Source: Achromobacter sp. HZ34 (GTDB lineage Bacteria > Pseudomonadota > Gammaproteobacteria > Burkholderiales > Burkholderiaceae_B). From it: 64,000 nt of DNA. A program made the position numbers and the translations under genes. The stretch is from the NCBI RefSeq assembly GCF_002209485.1, contig NZ_NJIX01000006.1, forward strand, positions 1 to 64,000. The letters run 5' to 3'. Shown one piece after another: positions 27,945-38,284 of the stretch (position 1 is its first letter; each line of letters begins with the position of its first letter). The notes under the pieces were generated by a model, which saw nothing but the letters and a program-made list of their open reading frames with translations, had not been told where the DNA came from and did not search any database.

Positions 27945-28868
27945 ATGTTCCGTCAGCGCAGCATTCAAAATCTGGTCAAAACGACCGGGGTGGGCGTCCA
28001 CTCCGGCCGTCGGGTGGAACTCACCTTGCGCCCTGCCGCGCCGAACACGGGAATCGTTTTCCATCGCATCGACCTGCCCGAGGTCGTCGATCTGCCGGCG
28101 CAAGCGACCGGGGTCGGCGATACGCGCATGGCATCGGTGCTGCAGCAGGGCAATGTGCGGGTCTCCACGGTCGAGCACCTGATGTCGGCACTGGCCGGCC
28201 TGGGCATCGACAACCTGCACGTCGACCTGACCGCTGAAGAAGTGCCCATCATGGATGGCAGCGCGGCGACTTTCGTCTACCTGCTGCGCTCGGCCGGCAT
28301 CGTGGAACAGAACGCCCCCAAGCAGTTCATTCGCGTGCTCAAGCCGATCGAAGTGCGCGAAGGCGAAGGACGCAATGAAAAGTGGGCGCGCCTCGAACCG
28401 CATGACGGTTTCGCGCTGGCTTTCTCCATCGACTTCCGCCATCCGGCCATCGACTCCACGGCGAATTTCGCCGAGATCGACTTCGCCACCCATTCGTACA
28501 CGCGCGAAATCGCCCGTGCTCGTACCTTCGGCTTCGTCAACGAGGTCGAGGCGCTGCGCTCCATGGGCCTGGCCCGTGGCGGCAGCCTGGACAACGCGAT
28601 CGTCATGGACGAGTACCGCGTGTTGAATAGTGACGGCCTGCGCTACGACGACGAGTTCGTCAAGCACAAGATCCTGGACGCCATCGGCGACCTGTACCTG
28701 ATCGGCAAGCCCCTGGTGGCGCGCTACGTGGCGTGCAAGTCCGGCCACTATATGAACAACCAGCTGGCGCGCGCGCTGCTGGCCCAGCAGGAAAGCTGGG
28801 AAATGGTAACGTACGAGTCGCAAGCGGCCGCGCCCCAGGCCTTCCGCTACGAGTGGAAGCTGGCGTAA
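27945..28868 (+). CDS. lpxC: UDP-3-O-acyl-N-acetylglucosamine deacetylase
   Basis: LpxC catalyses the committed zinc-dependent deacetylation step of lipid A synthesis. The 307 residues contain the zinc ligand motif [60 protein letters not shown] and [13 protein letters not shown]. Length and motif order are normal. Its place after ftsZ is widely conserved in proteobacteria. It converges with the DUF721 gene; no clear terminator was found in the 125 bases between them. Confidence 0.97.
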   Translation: MFRQRSIQNLVKTTGVGVHSGRRVELTLRPAAPNTGIVFHRIDLPEVVDLPAQATGVGDTRMASVLQQGNVRVSTVEHLMSALAGLGIDNLHVDLTAEEVPIMDGSAATFVYLLRSAGIVEQNAPKQFIRVLKPIEVREGEGRNEKWARLEPHDGFALAFSIDFRHPAIDSTANFAEIDFATHSYTREIARARTFGFVNEVEALRSMGLARGGSLDNAIVMDEYRVLNSDGLRYDDEFVKHKILDAIGDLYLIGKPLVARYVACKSGHYMNNQLARALLAQQESWEMVTYESQAAAPQAFRYEWKLA

Positions 28869-28993
28869 TCCGAACGACGGGCGCATCCCGGACTGGTTTG
28901 CCTGGCCGGCGGTTTTCGAACTGGCGCTTTGGGGTGGAAACCATCCCCGGGGCGGCGATCATCCCCGGATCAGCATCCTGGACCCGAGCACTT

Positions 28994-29485
28994 TCAGGAT
29001 CCAGATCCCGGTTTGTGATGCTTCAGCAGCCGTGCCACGGCGTCGGCCAGCGTGCCTGGCCGCAGGTTTTTTTGCAAAGTGGCGAACGCTTCCAGCGCTC
29101 GGTCATCCAAAGGCGCGGCCTCCCGTGGCGGGGGCGGCGCGGCAGGGGGCAGCAGCCCGGCGTGCACCTTGACGGAAATCTCGTTGAGATGCCAGCCGGC
29201 CGCCGCCAGGGCCTGCGCCACGCGTGGTGCCATCTGGCGCAGTTTCGCGGCGTGCGCGGCACTTGGCACGGCCAGTTGCAACTTATCGGTTTCAAGCCGT
29301 GCCACACGGCACACTTCGCCCAGCGCTGGGGGTAGGATCTTGGCCACGGTAGCTTGTACCTGCATATGCAGGCGGGCGGTGGCCAGCATGCCGGCGGCAT
29401 GATTGTCATGCCCCAGCCATCGCAACGCGGTAGCCTGCTGGCGACCCGGCGCGGAGCGCGGACGACGGTATGGAATCTTTTTCAT
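28994..29485 (-). CDS. DUF721 / DciA-like protein
   Basis: The 163-residue basic protein shows the DUF721 pattern in its centre (about residues 28-105: VAKILPPALGEVCRVARLETDKLQL, then AAHAAKLRQMAPRV), a Pro-rich linker, and a C-terminal helical part. DciA proteins of this family load the replicative helicase DnaB in bacteria that lack DnaC-type loaders, and the gene often lies near lpxC and secA, as here. The family call is good. The helicase-loading role is inferred from family and context only. Confidence 0.75.
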   Translation of the reverse strand: MKKIPYRRPRSAPGRQQATALRWLGHDNHAAGMLATARLHMQVQATVAKILPPALGEVCRVARLETDKLQLAVPSAAHAAKLRQMAPRVAQALAAAGWHLNEISVKVHAGLLPPAAPPPPREAAPLDDRALEAFATLQKNLRPGTLADAVARLLKHHKPGSGS

Positions 29486-29510
29486 GCCGGACTAGAAAGG
29501 ATAGCGAGCT

Positions 29511-30578
29511 TTGAAGATAGTCATTATGCATGCCCGTGGCGGTTCGGACGGGCATTTGACCCTCGGGGGCAGCCGCCTGGCCTTGCTGCTGGGCGCCTTG
29601 CTGGCGCTGGCTGCAATGATAGGCGCCTACAGCGCATCCATGTACCGCAATCTGTCCGCCCCGCAGGTGGGCAGCGATGCGACGCCCCTGGCTTCCGAGC
29701 AGGCGGTACGCAATGCCGCCTTCGTGCGTGACAACCTGAACATGCTGGCGGGGCGCGTGGGTGCCTTGCAGGCCAAGCTGATCGGCATCGACGCCCTCAG
29801 CCGGCGCCTGGCCGCGGCGGCGGGCGTGACGCTGACCGACCCCGCTGCCAACGCGGGCGCTGCCATGCCGCAGGCGGATGCGTCGACGGGTGTGGCGCCG
29901 GGTGCTGCACAGCAGGCGGCCGCCGGACAGCCGGTCATGGCCTCGACGGACCCGCAGGCCGACGACGTCATGGACGACAACTTCACGGATCGCGCGCCCC
30001 CTTCGCTCGATCCCGGCTCGGCCCAGGCCCTGGGGCGCCAGCTCGATGATCTGCTGGCCAACGCCTCGGCCCAGTCCAGCACCATGGACATGCTGGATGC
30101 CGCGCTGTCGCGCCGTTCCGGCGACTTGGCCCGCCTGCCCACCTCCATGCCGCTGGAAGGCTATGCCTACCTGAGTTCATCCTACGGCTGGCGCCGCAAC
30201 CCGGTGACGGGCCGCTACGCCATGCACGAAGGCGTGGACTTTCCCGCGCCGCGCGGCACCCCCATCGAAGCCGCCGCCGGCGGTGTGGTAACCGAAGCAG
30301 GTCCCGAAAGCGGTTACGGGAATATGCTGGAAATCGACCACGGCGACGGCATGAGCACGCGCTACGCGCATGCCTCCGAACTGCTGGTAAAGAAAGGCGA
30401 CGTGGTCGAACGCGGCCAGATCGTCGCACGGGTCGGATCCACCGGCCGCTCCACCGGCTCGCATCTGCATTTCGAAGTGCGGCTGGCCGGCCAGCCGCTC
30501 GATCCCAAGCTCTTCATCGGTCCGCCCGCGACCGCTCCGCCGACGCTGGCCGCTGCGCCGTCCGCCAAGGGCGGCTGA
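29511..30578 (+). CDS. M23-family metallopeptidase, membrane-anchored
   Basis: The 355-residue envelope protein probably cleaves peptidoglycan or activates amidases. It has an N-terminal membrane anchor (about residues 22-43), an Ala/Asp/Pro-rich periplasmic linker, and a LytM domain near residues 215-335. The zinc and active-site motifs are intact: HEGVDFPAPRGTP (H-x3-D) and SHLHFEVR (H-x-H). A TTG start at 29511 is preferred because AGAAAGGATAG lies 6 bases before it; the ATG at 29526 is too far. Its fixed place between lpxC and secA in relatives supports a cell-wall role. Confidence 0.88.
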   Translation: MKIVIMHARGGSDGHLTLGGSRLALLLGALLALAAMIGAYSASMYRNLSAPQVGSDATPLASEQAVRNAAFVRDNLNMLAGRVGALQAKLIGIDALSRRLAAAAGVTLTDPAANAGAAMPQADASTGVAPGAAQQAAAGQPVMASTDPQADDVMDDNFTDRAPPSLDPGSAQALGRQLDDLLANASAQSSTMDMLDAALSRRSGDLARLPTSMPLEGYAYLSSSYGWRRNPVTGRYAMHEGVDFPAPRGTPIEAAAGGVVTEAGPESGYGNMLEIDHGDGMSTRYAHASELLVKKGDVVERGQIVARVGSTGRSTGSHLHFEVRLAGQPLDPKLFIGPPATAPPTLAAAPSAKGG

Positions 30579-30764
30579 GTGTGACAGGCACGCCTGCGCT
30601 TTTGGCTCTACAGGCGTGACATTCCCGTCACCCGCCCGGGGCTTTGTCCCCAGGTGCGTTACACTCGATCGTTTGCCAGCGGACGCGTCCGCTCCACCAA
30701 CTAAAAGATCGCCGCACGGCGGGTTTCCCATGTAATGGAGGCCTGGCGGGCGGCCCCAATACGC
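30579..30764 (+). other. Gap between the M23 gene and secA
   Basis: These 186 bases hold no gene. CACGCCTG (30589-30596) and CAGGCGTG (30611-30618) can pair in a hairpin with a 14-base loop. A -10-like TACACT lies at 30660-30665, but no good -35 sits at the right distance. The secA promoter is probably here but cannot be named with confidence. Confidence 0.4.
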
Positions 30765-33503
30765 ATGCTTTTTCTGCTCAAGAAACTCATCGGCAGTCGC
30801 AACGACAGGTTGCTGAAGCAATATCGCCAGACCGTCGGCAAGATCAACGGGTTCGAGTCCAGCATCGCCGCGTTGTCGGATGAAGCGCTGGCCGCCAAGA
30901 CCGACGAGTTCCGCAATCGCTACAAGCAGGGCACCTCGCTGGACGACCTGTTGCCGGAAGCCTTCGCCGTGGTGCGCGAGGCTGGCAAGCGGGTTTTCGG
31001 CATGCGCCACTTCGACGTGCAGATGTTGGGCGGCATCACGCTGCACAACGGCAAGATCGCCGAAATGCGTACCGGCGAAGGCAAGACGCTGATGGCGACG
31101 CTGCCGGTGTACCTGAATGCCTTGTCCGGCCGCGGCGTGCACGTCGTGACGGTCAACGATTACCTGGCCCGGCGCGATGCCGAGTGGATGGGGCGCCTGT
31201 ACCGTTTCCTGGGGCTGTCCACCGGCGTGGTCGTGCCGCAGCAGCCCAACGAGGAAAAGAAGGCCGCCTATGCGGCCGACATCACCTACGGTACCAATAA
31301 CGAATTCGGCTTCGATTACCTGCGCGACAACATGGAGTACCGCATCGAGGACCGGCGCCAGCGCGAGCTGGCCTACGCCATCGTCGATGAAGTGGACTCC
31401 ATCCTGATCGACGAAGCGCGCACCCCGCTGATCATCTCCGGCCAGGCCGAGGATCACACCGAGCTGTACATCCGCATGAACGCGGTGCCGCCGCTGCTCA
31501 CCCGCATGACGACGGAGCCCAAGCCGCAGGAGCCGGAACCGGAAGGCGACTACTGGGTCGACGAAAAGAGCCAGCAGGTTCACCTGTCCGAGGCCGGCCA
31601 CGAGCATGCCGAGCAGATCCTGGGCCGCCTGGGCCTGCTGCCGGAAGGCGAATCGCTGTACGACCCGCGCCATATCGCGCTGATGCACCACCTGATGGTC
31701 GCCTTGCGCGCCAACACCCTGTTCTTCCGCGACCAGCAATACGTGGTGCAGGACGGCGAAGTGGTCATCGTCGATGAATTCACCGGCCGCCTGATGGCAG
31801 GCCGCCGCTGGTCCGACGGCCTGCACCAGGCCGTCGAGGCCAAGGAAGGCGTGAAGATCCAGAACGAGAACCAGACGCTGGCGTCGATCACGTTCCAGAA
31901 CTACTTCCGCATGTACGACAAGCTGTCGGGCATGACGGGCACGGCGGATACGGAAGCCTACGAGTTCCAGGAAATCTACGGGCTGGAAACGGTCATCATC
32001 CCGACCAACAAGCCCATGGTCCGCAAGGACCAGAACGACCAGGTCTTCAAGACCAATCCGGAAAAGTACAACGCCATCCTGGAAGACATCCGCGACTGCC
32101 ATCAACGCGGTCAGCCGGTGCTGGTCGGTACCACCAGCATCGAGAATTCCGAGTTGCTGTCGGGTTTGCTCCAGCGCGCCAAGCTCAAGCATGAAGTGCT
32201 CAACGCCAAGCAGCACGCGCGGGAAGCGGAGATCGTGGCCGAGGCCGGCAAGCCTGGCCACATCACCATCGCCACCAATATGGCGGGCCGCGGTACCGAC
32301 ATCGTGCTGGGCGGCAGCGTCGACAAGCAGGTCGACCTGATCCGTGCCGATGCCGACGTCAGCGAGGCGGACAAGGAAGCGCGCATCGCCAAGATCCGCT
32401 CCGAATGGAAGCCGATGAACGAGCAGGTCAAAGCCGCCGGCGGCCTGCGCATCATCGGCACGGAGCGTCACGAGTCGCGCCGTATCGACAACCAGCTGCG
32501 TGGCCGTGCCGGCCGCCAGGGCGATCCGGGTTCCTCGCGTTTCTACCTGTCGCTGGAAGATCCGCTGATGCGCATCTTCGCGGGCGACCGTGTGCGCGCC
32601 ATCATGGAACGCCTGAAGCTGCCCGAAGGCGAGCCCATCGAGGCGGGCATGGTGTCGCGTTCCATCGAGACCGCACAGCGCAAGGTGGAAGGCCGCAACT
32701 TCGACATCCGCAAGCAATTGCTGGAATACGACGACGTCGCCAACGACCAGCGCAAGGTGCTGTACTCCCAGCGCAATGACGTGCTGGAGGCTGCTTCGGT
32801 CAGCGAGACCGTGGAAAACCTGCGTGACGCCGCCGTCACCGACATGTTCCGCAACTATGTCCCGGCCGAGTCGGTCGAGGAACAGTGGGACATTCCCGGC
32901 CTGCAGCGCTCCCTGGAAGGCGACTGGCAGATCGAGCTGCCCCTGGGCGCCATCCTGGAGAAAGAACCCAACCTGACCGACGAAGACCTGCACGAGCGTG
33001 TGCTGCAATCGGCGCGCGAGATCTATCGTGCCAAGGCGACGCAGGTGGGCGCGGAAGCGTGGGCCCAGTTCGAACGCTCCATCATGTTGCAGGCGATCGA
33101 CCAGCATTGGCGCGAGCATCTGTCTTCGCTGGACTTCCTGCGCCAGGGCATCCATCTGCGCGGCTATGCGCAGAAGAATCCCAAGCAGGAGTACAAGCGC
33201 GAAGCGTTCGAATTGTTCTCGGGCATGCTGGACCGCATCCGCGACGATGTCGTGCGCGTGCTGATGACCGTGCGCATCCAGTCGCAGGAGCAGGTTGCCG
33301 AAGCCGAGGCGGAAGCCGCGCAATCGCATGTGCAGAACGTGCAGTACCACCACTCGGACTACGACGAGGCACTGGGCGGCCAGGACGACCAGCCGCAAGG
33401 CCAGGCGCCCCAGCGCAATGTCCTGCCCAAGGTGGGCCGCAACGATCCCTGCCCTTGCGGCAGCGGCAAGAAGTACAAGCAGTGCCACGGCAAGCTGGCC
33501 TGA
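30765..33503 (+). CDS. secA: Preprotein translocase ATPase SecA
   Basis: SecA drives protein export through SecYEG. The 912 residues match full-length SecA. Seen in order are the N-terminus [18 protein letters not shown], Walker [14 protein letters not shown] (about 102-114), [17 protein letters not shown], the helicase block [14 protein letters not shown], and [20 protein letters not shown]. The C-terminal zinc-binding [14 protein letters not shown] binds SecB. I chose the ATG at 30765 (MLFLLKK) over one at 30735, because it fits the family N-terminus. Confidence 0.97.
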   Translation: MLFLLKKLIGSRNDRLLKQYRQTVGKINGFESSIAALSDEALAAKTDEFRNRYKQGTSLDDLLPEAFAVVREAGKRVFGMRHFDVQMLGGITLHNGKIAEMRTGEGKTLMATLPVYLNALSGRGVHVVTVNDYLARRDAEWMGRLYRFLGLSTGVVVPQQPNEEKKAAYAADITYGTNNEFGFDYLRDNMEYRIEDRRQRELAYAIVDEVDSILIDEARTPLIISGQAEDHTELYIRMNAVPPLLTRMTTEPKPQEPEPEGDYWVDEKSQQVHLSEAGHEHAEQILGRLGLLPEGESLYDPRHIALMHHLMVALRANTLFFRDQQYVVQDGEVVIVDEFTGRLMAGRRWSDGLHQAVEAKEGVKIQNENQTLASITFQNYFRMYDKLSGMTGTADTEAYEFQEIYGLETVIIPTNKPMVRKDQNDQVFKTNPEKYNAILEDIRDCHQRGQPVLVGTTSIENSELLSGLLQRAKLKHEVLNAKQHAREAEIVAEAGKPGHITIATNMAGRGTDIVLGGSVDKQVDLIRADADVSEADKEARIAKIRSEWKPMNEQVKAAGGLRIIGTERHESRRIDNQLRGRAGRQGDPGSSRFYLSLEDPLMRIFAGDRVRAIMERLKLPEGEPIEAGMVSRSIETAQRKVEGRNFDIRKQLLEYDDVANDQRKVLYSQRNDVLEAASVSETVENLRDAAVTDMFRNYVPAESVEEQWDIPGLQRSLEGDWQIELPLGAILEKEPNLTDEDLHERVLQSAREIYRAKATQVGAEAWAQFERSIMLQAIDQHWREHLSSLDFLRQGIHLRGYAQKNPKQEYKREAFELFSGMLDRIRDDVVRVLMTVRIQSQEQVAEAEAEAAQSHVQNVQYHHSDYDEALGGQDDQPQGQAPQRNVLPKVGRNDPCPCGSGKKYKQCHGKLA

Positions 33504-33537
33504 CCGGCACAGCCTGGACACGATGGAGGAGCGCGCC

Positions 33538-34257
33538 ATGTTGCATGCGGTGGGACGGACTGAATTCGATCATGCCGTGATCATGGTGCGCGATCGCCTG
33601 CAGGAAATGGCGCCGCACTTCGAGCGCCAGGGCTATACCTTGAGCGAAACGGCGATCCACAACCTGGGGTCGTGGAATCGCCTGATCGTCTTGGAAAGCG
33701 CGTACATCGAGTTGCTGGGCTGGCCGCCTGGCAAGCCGCCGGCGCGCAAGGAAATCGCCGATTCGCCGTTGGGCCTGGAAGCGCTGGTGTTGCGCACCAA
33801 CGATGCGCAGGCGACCTACGAGCGTCTGCGCGACGCCGGCTATGCCGTCAATCCGGTGCAGGTGCTCAAGCGCAGCGCCCAGTTCGACGGGCAGGAGGTC
33901 GAGGCGCAATTCCATACCGTGCGTTTCGCCGAGCAACCCGTGCCGGGGATCCGCATGTACTTCTGCCGCCATATCACGCCGGAGTATGTGTGGACGCCGG
34001 CCTTGATGGATCATCCCAATGGCGCGCTTGGCGTGACGCGCATCGATGCGCGCTCGCCTGATGCGCGTGCCACGGCCGAGACGCTGGCGCACGTGGCCGA
34101 CGTACCGGTCGAGGCGGCCGGGGATGGCTGGGATGTGCTGCTGGGCAATGTGCGGCTGCACGTCGCTCCCGACGCCGCCGCCAGCCAGCCGGGATTGGTG
34201 GCGCTGACGCTGGAAAACCGGGCGGGCAGCCACTACACGCTGGATATCGGCCTGTAG
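33538..34257 (+). CDS. VOC-superfamily glyoxalase-like protein
   Basis: The 239-residue protein opens with TEFDHAVIMVRDRLQEMAPHFE, the metal-ligand His entry of a glyoxalase/bleomycin-resistance (VOC) fold of the glyoxalase_3 type. The second half carries HITPEYVWTP and a further repeat. Members include dioxygenases, isomerases and lyases, so the reaction is unknown. The start at 33538 follows GGAGGA by 7 bases, which favours it over the ATG at 33523. It follows secA closely and converges with the molybdoenzyme gene, leaving 22 bases between the stops. Confidence 0.8.
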   Translation: MLHAVGRTEFDHAVIMVRDRLQEMAPHFERQGYTLSETAIHNLGSWNRLIVLESAYIELLGWPPGKPPARKEIADSPLGLEALVLRTNDAQATYERLRDAGYAVNPVQVLKRSAQFDGQEVEAQFHTVRFAEQPVPGIRMYFCRHITPEYVWTPALMDHPNGALGVTRIDARSPDARATAETLAHVADVPVEAAGDGWDVLLGNVRLHVAPDAAASQPGLVALTLENRAGSHYTLDIGL

Positions 34258-34279
34258 TTCGCGGCCCGTAGTTTCGGCT

Positions 34280-36616
34280 TCAGCCTGCGTCCGCGGCGTC
34301 GTTCGCCAGCGGCGATTCATATGCCCGCAACGCCGGTACCGGCCCCTGCCATGCTTCGATGTCCACCAGTGCAGACAGCGCGCTGCTGCCCTGGGACAAT
34401 TGCGACGTCCCGATATCCAGGGTCAGCACATTGGGATTGCCGTGGCGTTCAACATGCTTGCCTGGATCGAACCACGCCCCCGTCGACATCACCAGCACGC
34501 CCGGACTGACGCCGTCATCGAGGATGGCGCCCGCCAGGCACGCCCCCCGTGCATTGAACACGCGCACCACCTGCCCGTCCGCGATTGCGCGCGGCGCGGC
34601 ATCGGCGGGATGGATGCGCACAGGTTCGCGTTCCTGGATCTTGTGGCGGCGCGATTGCGGCGCCGGATCCAGTTGTGAGTGCAGGCGGTCAGCCGGCTGG
34701 CTGGTGATCAGGTGCAGCGGCCACTGTCGCGCGGCGGGCGCGCCCAGCCACTCGGCCGGCGGCAGCCAGCACGGATGCGGCGGGCAGTCTTCATAGCCGA
34801 AACCCGCGACCTTGCTGGAATACAGTTCGATGCGGCCGGAGGGCGTCTGCAGCGGATGCGCGGCCGGATCGCGGCGGAAATCCTCGAACAGGATGAAATC
34901 GCGTTCGGTTTCCGGCAGCTCTATATAGCCTTGCCGCCAGAACGCGTCGAAGGACGGCGGCTCCGGCATGGCGACCGGACCGGTACGCCAGCGCTCGGCC
35001 ATGCGGGCATAGACGTGGCGGATCCAGGCCATCTCATCGCGGCCCTCGGTGAAGTGCGCTTCGAAGCCTCCCAGGGCGGCCAGTTCACGATAGATGTCGA
35101 AGTCGCTGCGGCTCTGGCCCTGCGGCGGCAGGGCCTGGTGCATGGCGAAAACGTAGCGGTCGCGCGTGGAGCCGCCGATGTCGTTGCGTTCCAGCGTGGT
35201 GGTGGCGGGCAGGACGATATCCGCGCGCTTGGCGGTGGGCGTCCACCAGCTCTCGTGCACGATGATGGTTTCCGGCTTCTGCCAGGCGCGCGCCAGGCGG
35301 TTCAGGTCCTGGTGATGGTGAAAGGGGTTGCCCCCTGCCCAATAGACCAGGCGCACGTCCGGATAGATGCCCGTGCGGCCATTGAATTGATACTCGGCGC
35401 CGGGCGCCAGCAGCATGTCGGCGATACGCGCCACCGGGATGGCGCGCGGCGCCGGATTACGCAGGTCGGGCATCTCCGGGCCGGCCACGTCCGGCCGTGG
35501 ATTGGAGGCGCTGTTGATCGACCCGGTACCGAAGGAAAACCCGCCGCCGGGCAAGCCGATCTGGCCCAGCATGGCCGCCAGCGCGATGCTGGCCCAGTAA
35601 GGCTGTTCGCCCCGGTGGGCGCGTTGCAGCGACCACGTGCAATTGACCAGGGTGCGGCTGCCGGCGGCAGCCCGCGCCAACGCCCTGATGGTGGCGGCCG
35701 GCACGCCGCAGATGGCTTGGGCCCAGTCGGCGTCCTTGGGCTGGCCGTCGGCGTCGCCGCGCAGATAGGCGGCGTAGGCGGCGTATCCCTCGCAGTGGGT
35801 GTGCAGAAAGGCTTCGTCGTGCCAGGACTCCACCAGCAGGGTATGGGCCATGGCGATCATCATGGCCGCGTCGGTATTGGGGCGGATGGGAACCCATTCC
35901 GCGTCCAGCCAGGACGGCACGTCGCCGCGGGTGGGCGAGATGATGACGAAGCGCACGCCCCGTTCGGCCGTGCGGCGCAGCCACTGTTCCGTGGTGTGGG
36001 CGCCGGCGCCGCCAGCGATCATCTGCGCGTTGCGCAAGGGCATGCCGCCGAAGGCCAGCAGCAGTTGCGTGTGGTGGGCGACGCTGTTCCAGTCGGTGAC
36101 GCGGCCGGTCAGCGGCTTGAAGGTGCCGATCACGTGCGGCAGCAGGAATTGCGCGGCGCCCCAGCTGTAATTGCCCGCCTGTTCGATGCAGCCGCCGCCG
36201 GCATAGAGAAATCGATGGGTCTGGGTGATCGCGCTGTGGACCCGGCCGGCTGAAGCCCAGCCATAGGATCCGCCGAAGATCCCATGGGGACCGTGCGCCG
36301 CGCGCACGCGCTGCAGTTCTTCGTGCACCAGGCGCAGGGCCTGGTCCCAGCCGATTTCCACGTAGCGGTCGCTGCCCCGGCCGGTGGTGTCGCGCGTCGC
36401 GCCGGGCCCGGCGTTGCGTCCCCGCAGCCATCCTTCGCGCACGGCGGGCCGGCGCACGCGCAAGGGCGAATGCACCATGGCGGGCATGGCGTGGATCAGG
36501 CTGGAGGGGGCCGGGTCATGCGGGAAGGGCTCGCAAGCGATCAGGCGGCCGTCCTGGACCAGCGCCGTATAGGCGCCCCAGTGCGACAACGTGGGGTGGC
36601 GGGTGACTGCGGACAT
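34280..36616 (-). CDS. Molybdopterin oxidoreductase of the BisC/TorA/DorA family
   Basis: The 778-residue enzyme binds a bis-MGD molybdenum cofactor. Family blocks include the N-terminal THWG-like TLSHWGAYTALVQDG, HGIFGGSYGWASAGRVH, and GNYSWGAAQFLLPHVIG, whose Ser is the likely Mo ligand. YWAGGNPFHHHQDLNRL and IVLPATTTLERNDIGG follow. There is no twin-arginine signal and no N-terminal Cys cluster, so it is likely cytoplasmic and without Fe-S, as biotin or methionine sulfoxide reductases (BisC) are. The substrate cannot be decided. No chaperone or cytochrome partner lies beside it. The start ATG at 36616 gives the expected N-terminus but has a poor ribosome site. Confidence 0.87.
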   Translation of the reverse strand: MSAVTRHPTLSHWGAYTALVQDGRLIACEPFPHDPAPSSLIHAMPAMVHSPLRVRRPAVREGWLRGRNAGPGATRDTTGRGSDRYVEIGWDQALRLVHEELQRVRAAHGPHGIFGGSYGWASAGRVHSAITQTHRFLYAGGGCIEQAGNYSWGAAQFLLPHVIGTFKPLTGRVTDWNSVAHHTQLLLAFGGMPLRNAQMIAGGAGAHTTEQWLRRTAERGVRFVIISPTRGDVPSWLDAEWVPIRPNTDAAMMIAMAHTLLVESWHDEAFLHTHCEGYAAYAAYLRGDADGQPKDADWAQAICGVPAATIRALARAAAGSRTLVNCTWSLQRAHRGEQPYWASIALAAMLGQIGLPGGGFSFGTGSINSASNPRPDVAGPEMPDLRNPAPRAIPVARIADMLLAPGAEYQFNGRTGIYPDVRLVYWAGGNPFHHHQDLNRLARAWQKPETIIVHESWWTPTAKRADIVLPATTTLERNDIGGSTRDRYVFAMHQALPPQGQSRSDFDIYRELAALGGFEAHFTEGRDEMAWIRHVYARMAERWRTGPVAMPEPPSFDAFWRQGYIELPETERDFILFEDFRRDPAAHPLQTPSGRIELYSSKVAGFGYEDCPPHPCWLPPAEWLGAPAARQWPLHLITSQPADRLHSQLDPAPQSRRHKIQEREPVRIHPADAAPRAIADGQVVRVFNARGACLAGAILDDGVSPGVLVMSTGAWFDPGKHVERHGNPNVLTLDIGTSQLSQGSSALSALVDIEAWQGPVPALRAYESPLANDAADAG

Positions 36617-36892
36617 GCGGGCATTGTCGCCCAGATTGCGGCGCACCTTTCGCCGCGCCTGCCCCGCGCCCGTTCGCCGCCGCCACTTGCGCTACCGTCA
36701 GGCTGCATCCGCCGCCTTGTTCAGAGCTACCGGGGATAAGGAGCAAAATTTTTCGTTGTGGCGCAGCAACGGGAACAGGATTTTTATTTCAACCGGTCAC
36801 GCCGCCGTCATCGTGCAATCCTTTTTTCCATGCCGAGGTTTAGCATTAACACTGACCCGAACGGAGCGAACGGGCAAAAGGATAGGTCCTCT

Positions 36893-37504
36893 ATGTCGGC
36901 GGTAGTCTCTGAGTTGCCATGCCTGCAGGCGCAAATGCCGGAGCATGATTCTTTGGACAGTGTCCTGGGACACTGGAACGGCACCGACGACCTCTGGGTC
37001 TTTGCTTACGGTTCGTTGATCTGGCGCCCGGGCTTCGCCTGGCAGGAACGCCGCATCACCACCGTCAAGGGTTACCACCGCTCCCTGTGCCTGTGGTCCC
37101 ATCATCATCGCGGTTCCCGTGAAATTCCCGGCCTGGTGTTCGGGCTGGATCGTGGCGGCTGCTGCCGCGGCGTCGCGTTCCGGGTGGCCGCCGCCGACGT
37201 ACCCCAGGCTTTCGCGGCGCTGTGGGAACGCGAGATGATAGACAGCGCCTACACGCCGCGCTGGCTCAACTGCCATAGCGACGCCGGCAACGTCAGCGGG
37301 CTGGTGTTCGTGCTCAATCGCGGCTGCACCAATTACGCCGGCGAACTTACCGAAGAAAACCGCATGGCCGCCATCCGTACCGCGGTGGGCCGTTCGGGCG
37401 CCTGCCTGGAATACGTGGTGGAAACCGACAAGGCGCTGCGCGCCAACGGCATCGAGGATTGCCGCCTGGGCGCCCTGGTGCGGCGCCTGCTCCCGCTCTG
37501 CTGA
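36893..37504 (+). CDS. ChaC-like gamma-glutamylcyclotransferase
   Basis: The 203-residue protein has the ChaC fold. DLWVFAYGSLIWRPGF is the substrate-binding YGSL motif, and YHRSLCLWSHHHRGSREIPGLVFGLDRGG is typical of the family, written here as observed in two adjoining blocks. A conserved Glu in FAALWEREM probably acts as the catalytic base. ChaC enzymes degrade glutathione to 5-oxoproline and Cys-Gly. The ATG at 36893 follows AAAGGA by about 10 bases and is chosen over longer in-frame starts, which carry no conserved sequence. It converges with pagP. Confidence 0.88.
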   Translation: MSAVVSELPCLQAQMPEHDSLDSVLGHWNGTDDLWVFAYGSLIWRPGFAWQERRITTVKGYHRSLCLWSHHHRGSREIPGLVFGLDRGGCCRGVAFRVAAADVPQAFAALWEREMIDSAYTPRWLNCHSDAGNVSGLVFVLNRGCTNYAGELTEENRMAAIRTAVGRSGACLEYVVETDKALRANGIEDCRLGALVRRLLPLC

Positions 37505-37514
37505 GCGCGTCGAT

Positions 37515-38177
37515 TCAAAACGACCATCGCGCGAACATGTACAGCACATTGCCGCCCGGAATATAGGTGGCGTAGATGTTCGCCTGCTTGTAGCCCATGG
37601 AGACCAGGGGCAGGGCGGCGGGAAACGGGATGTAGTGCATCATGTCCTTGCGCGCTGTCACGAACAGCGTGTAGCCCGCGCCTAGACGAAAATCACCGGC
37701 GAAGTGGCCGACGTATTGGTAACCGTAACCCGCCACGGGCTGCACGTTGCTGTGCGAATCGAGAAAGGCCATGCCGTAGATGGCATGCCAGTCGCCATCG
37801 GCATCGTAGAGGCTGCGCCCGTAGCCGCCGCCGATTGCGAATTCGCGGAAACGGCTGATGGTGGAGGGCGCATAGTGGTTACGGTTATGCCAGGCCCAGC
37901 CGCTGAGATAAAGATCGCTGTTGCCTTCGGTCCAGATCTGGTCTGCGCGATTGCAGGCGAACTGGATGTAGCTTGGCATGCTGTCGCAGGCGGTGGCTGC
38001 CATGGGCAGCACCGTGGCCGTGGCGGCCAGGGCCAGCGCGGCGGCATGGCGGCACGCGGCGGTGGATGGCGGTCGGGGCGGTGGGGGGGTAGGGCGCGCT
38101 GTGGGTGGCGCCGCGGGTCGAGCGGTGATTCGATCCGTGGCTCGGGCTGTGACTCGGACTTTCGACTGGATGAACAA
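37515..38177 (-). CDS. pagP: Lipid A palmitoyltransferase PagP
   Basis: PagP moves palmitate from phospholipid to lipid A in the outer membrane. The mature part has the family features: the catalytic His in LSGWAWHNRNHY, GGGYGRSLYDADGDWHAIYGMAFLDSHSN with the Asp-Ser pair (read in two blocks), GYTLFVTARKDMM, and the closing NVLYMFARWSF. A signal-peptide core AALALAATATVLPMAATA precedes CDSMPSY. The start is uncertain: no ATG lies in the right place. A TTG at 38177 behind GGAAGAGGGGG would give a long Arg/Pro/Thr-rich leader of about 40 residues before the hydrophobic core. In Bordetella PagP modifies lipid A during infection. Confidence 0.85.
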   Translation of the reverse strand: MFIQSKVRVTARATDRITARPAAPPTARPTPPPPRPPSTAACRHAAALALAATATVLPMAATACDSMPSYIQFACNRADQIWTEGNSDLYLSGWAWHNRNHYAPSTISRFREFAIGGGYGRSLYDADGDWHAIYGMAFLDSHSNVQPVAGYGYQYVGHFAGDFRLGAGYTLFVTARKDMMHYIPFPAALPLVSMGYKQANIYATYIPGGNVLYMFARWSF

Positions 38178-38284
38178 GGCTGCGCCCCCTCTTCCGTTTC
38201 GTCTGACCTGCCGTGTTTTGCAGGGTAAGACGCCTTGCCCCGGAGGGCAAGATGAAAGATGCAAGCGGAAGGCCGGTGGACCGG

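Noticed and set aside
30177-33539. Long open frame on the minus strand across secA and the M23 gene (about 1,120 codons)
   Set aside because: It is a GC-rich shadow: the plus strand encodes SecA with every motif, and the opposite frame shows His/Arg/Gln-rich low-complexity sequence with no domain or ribosome site.
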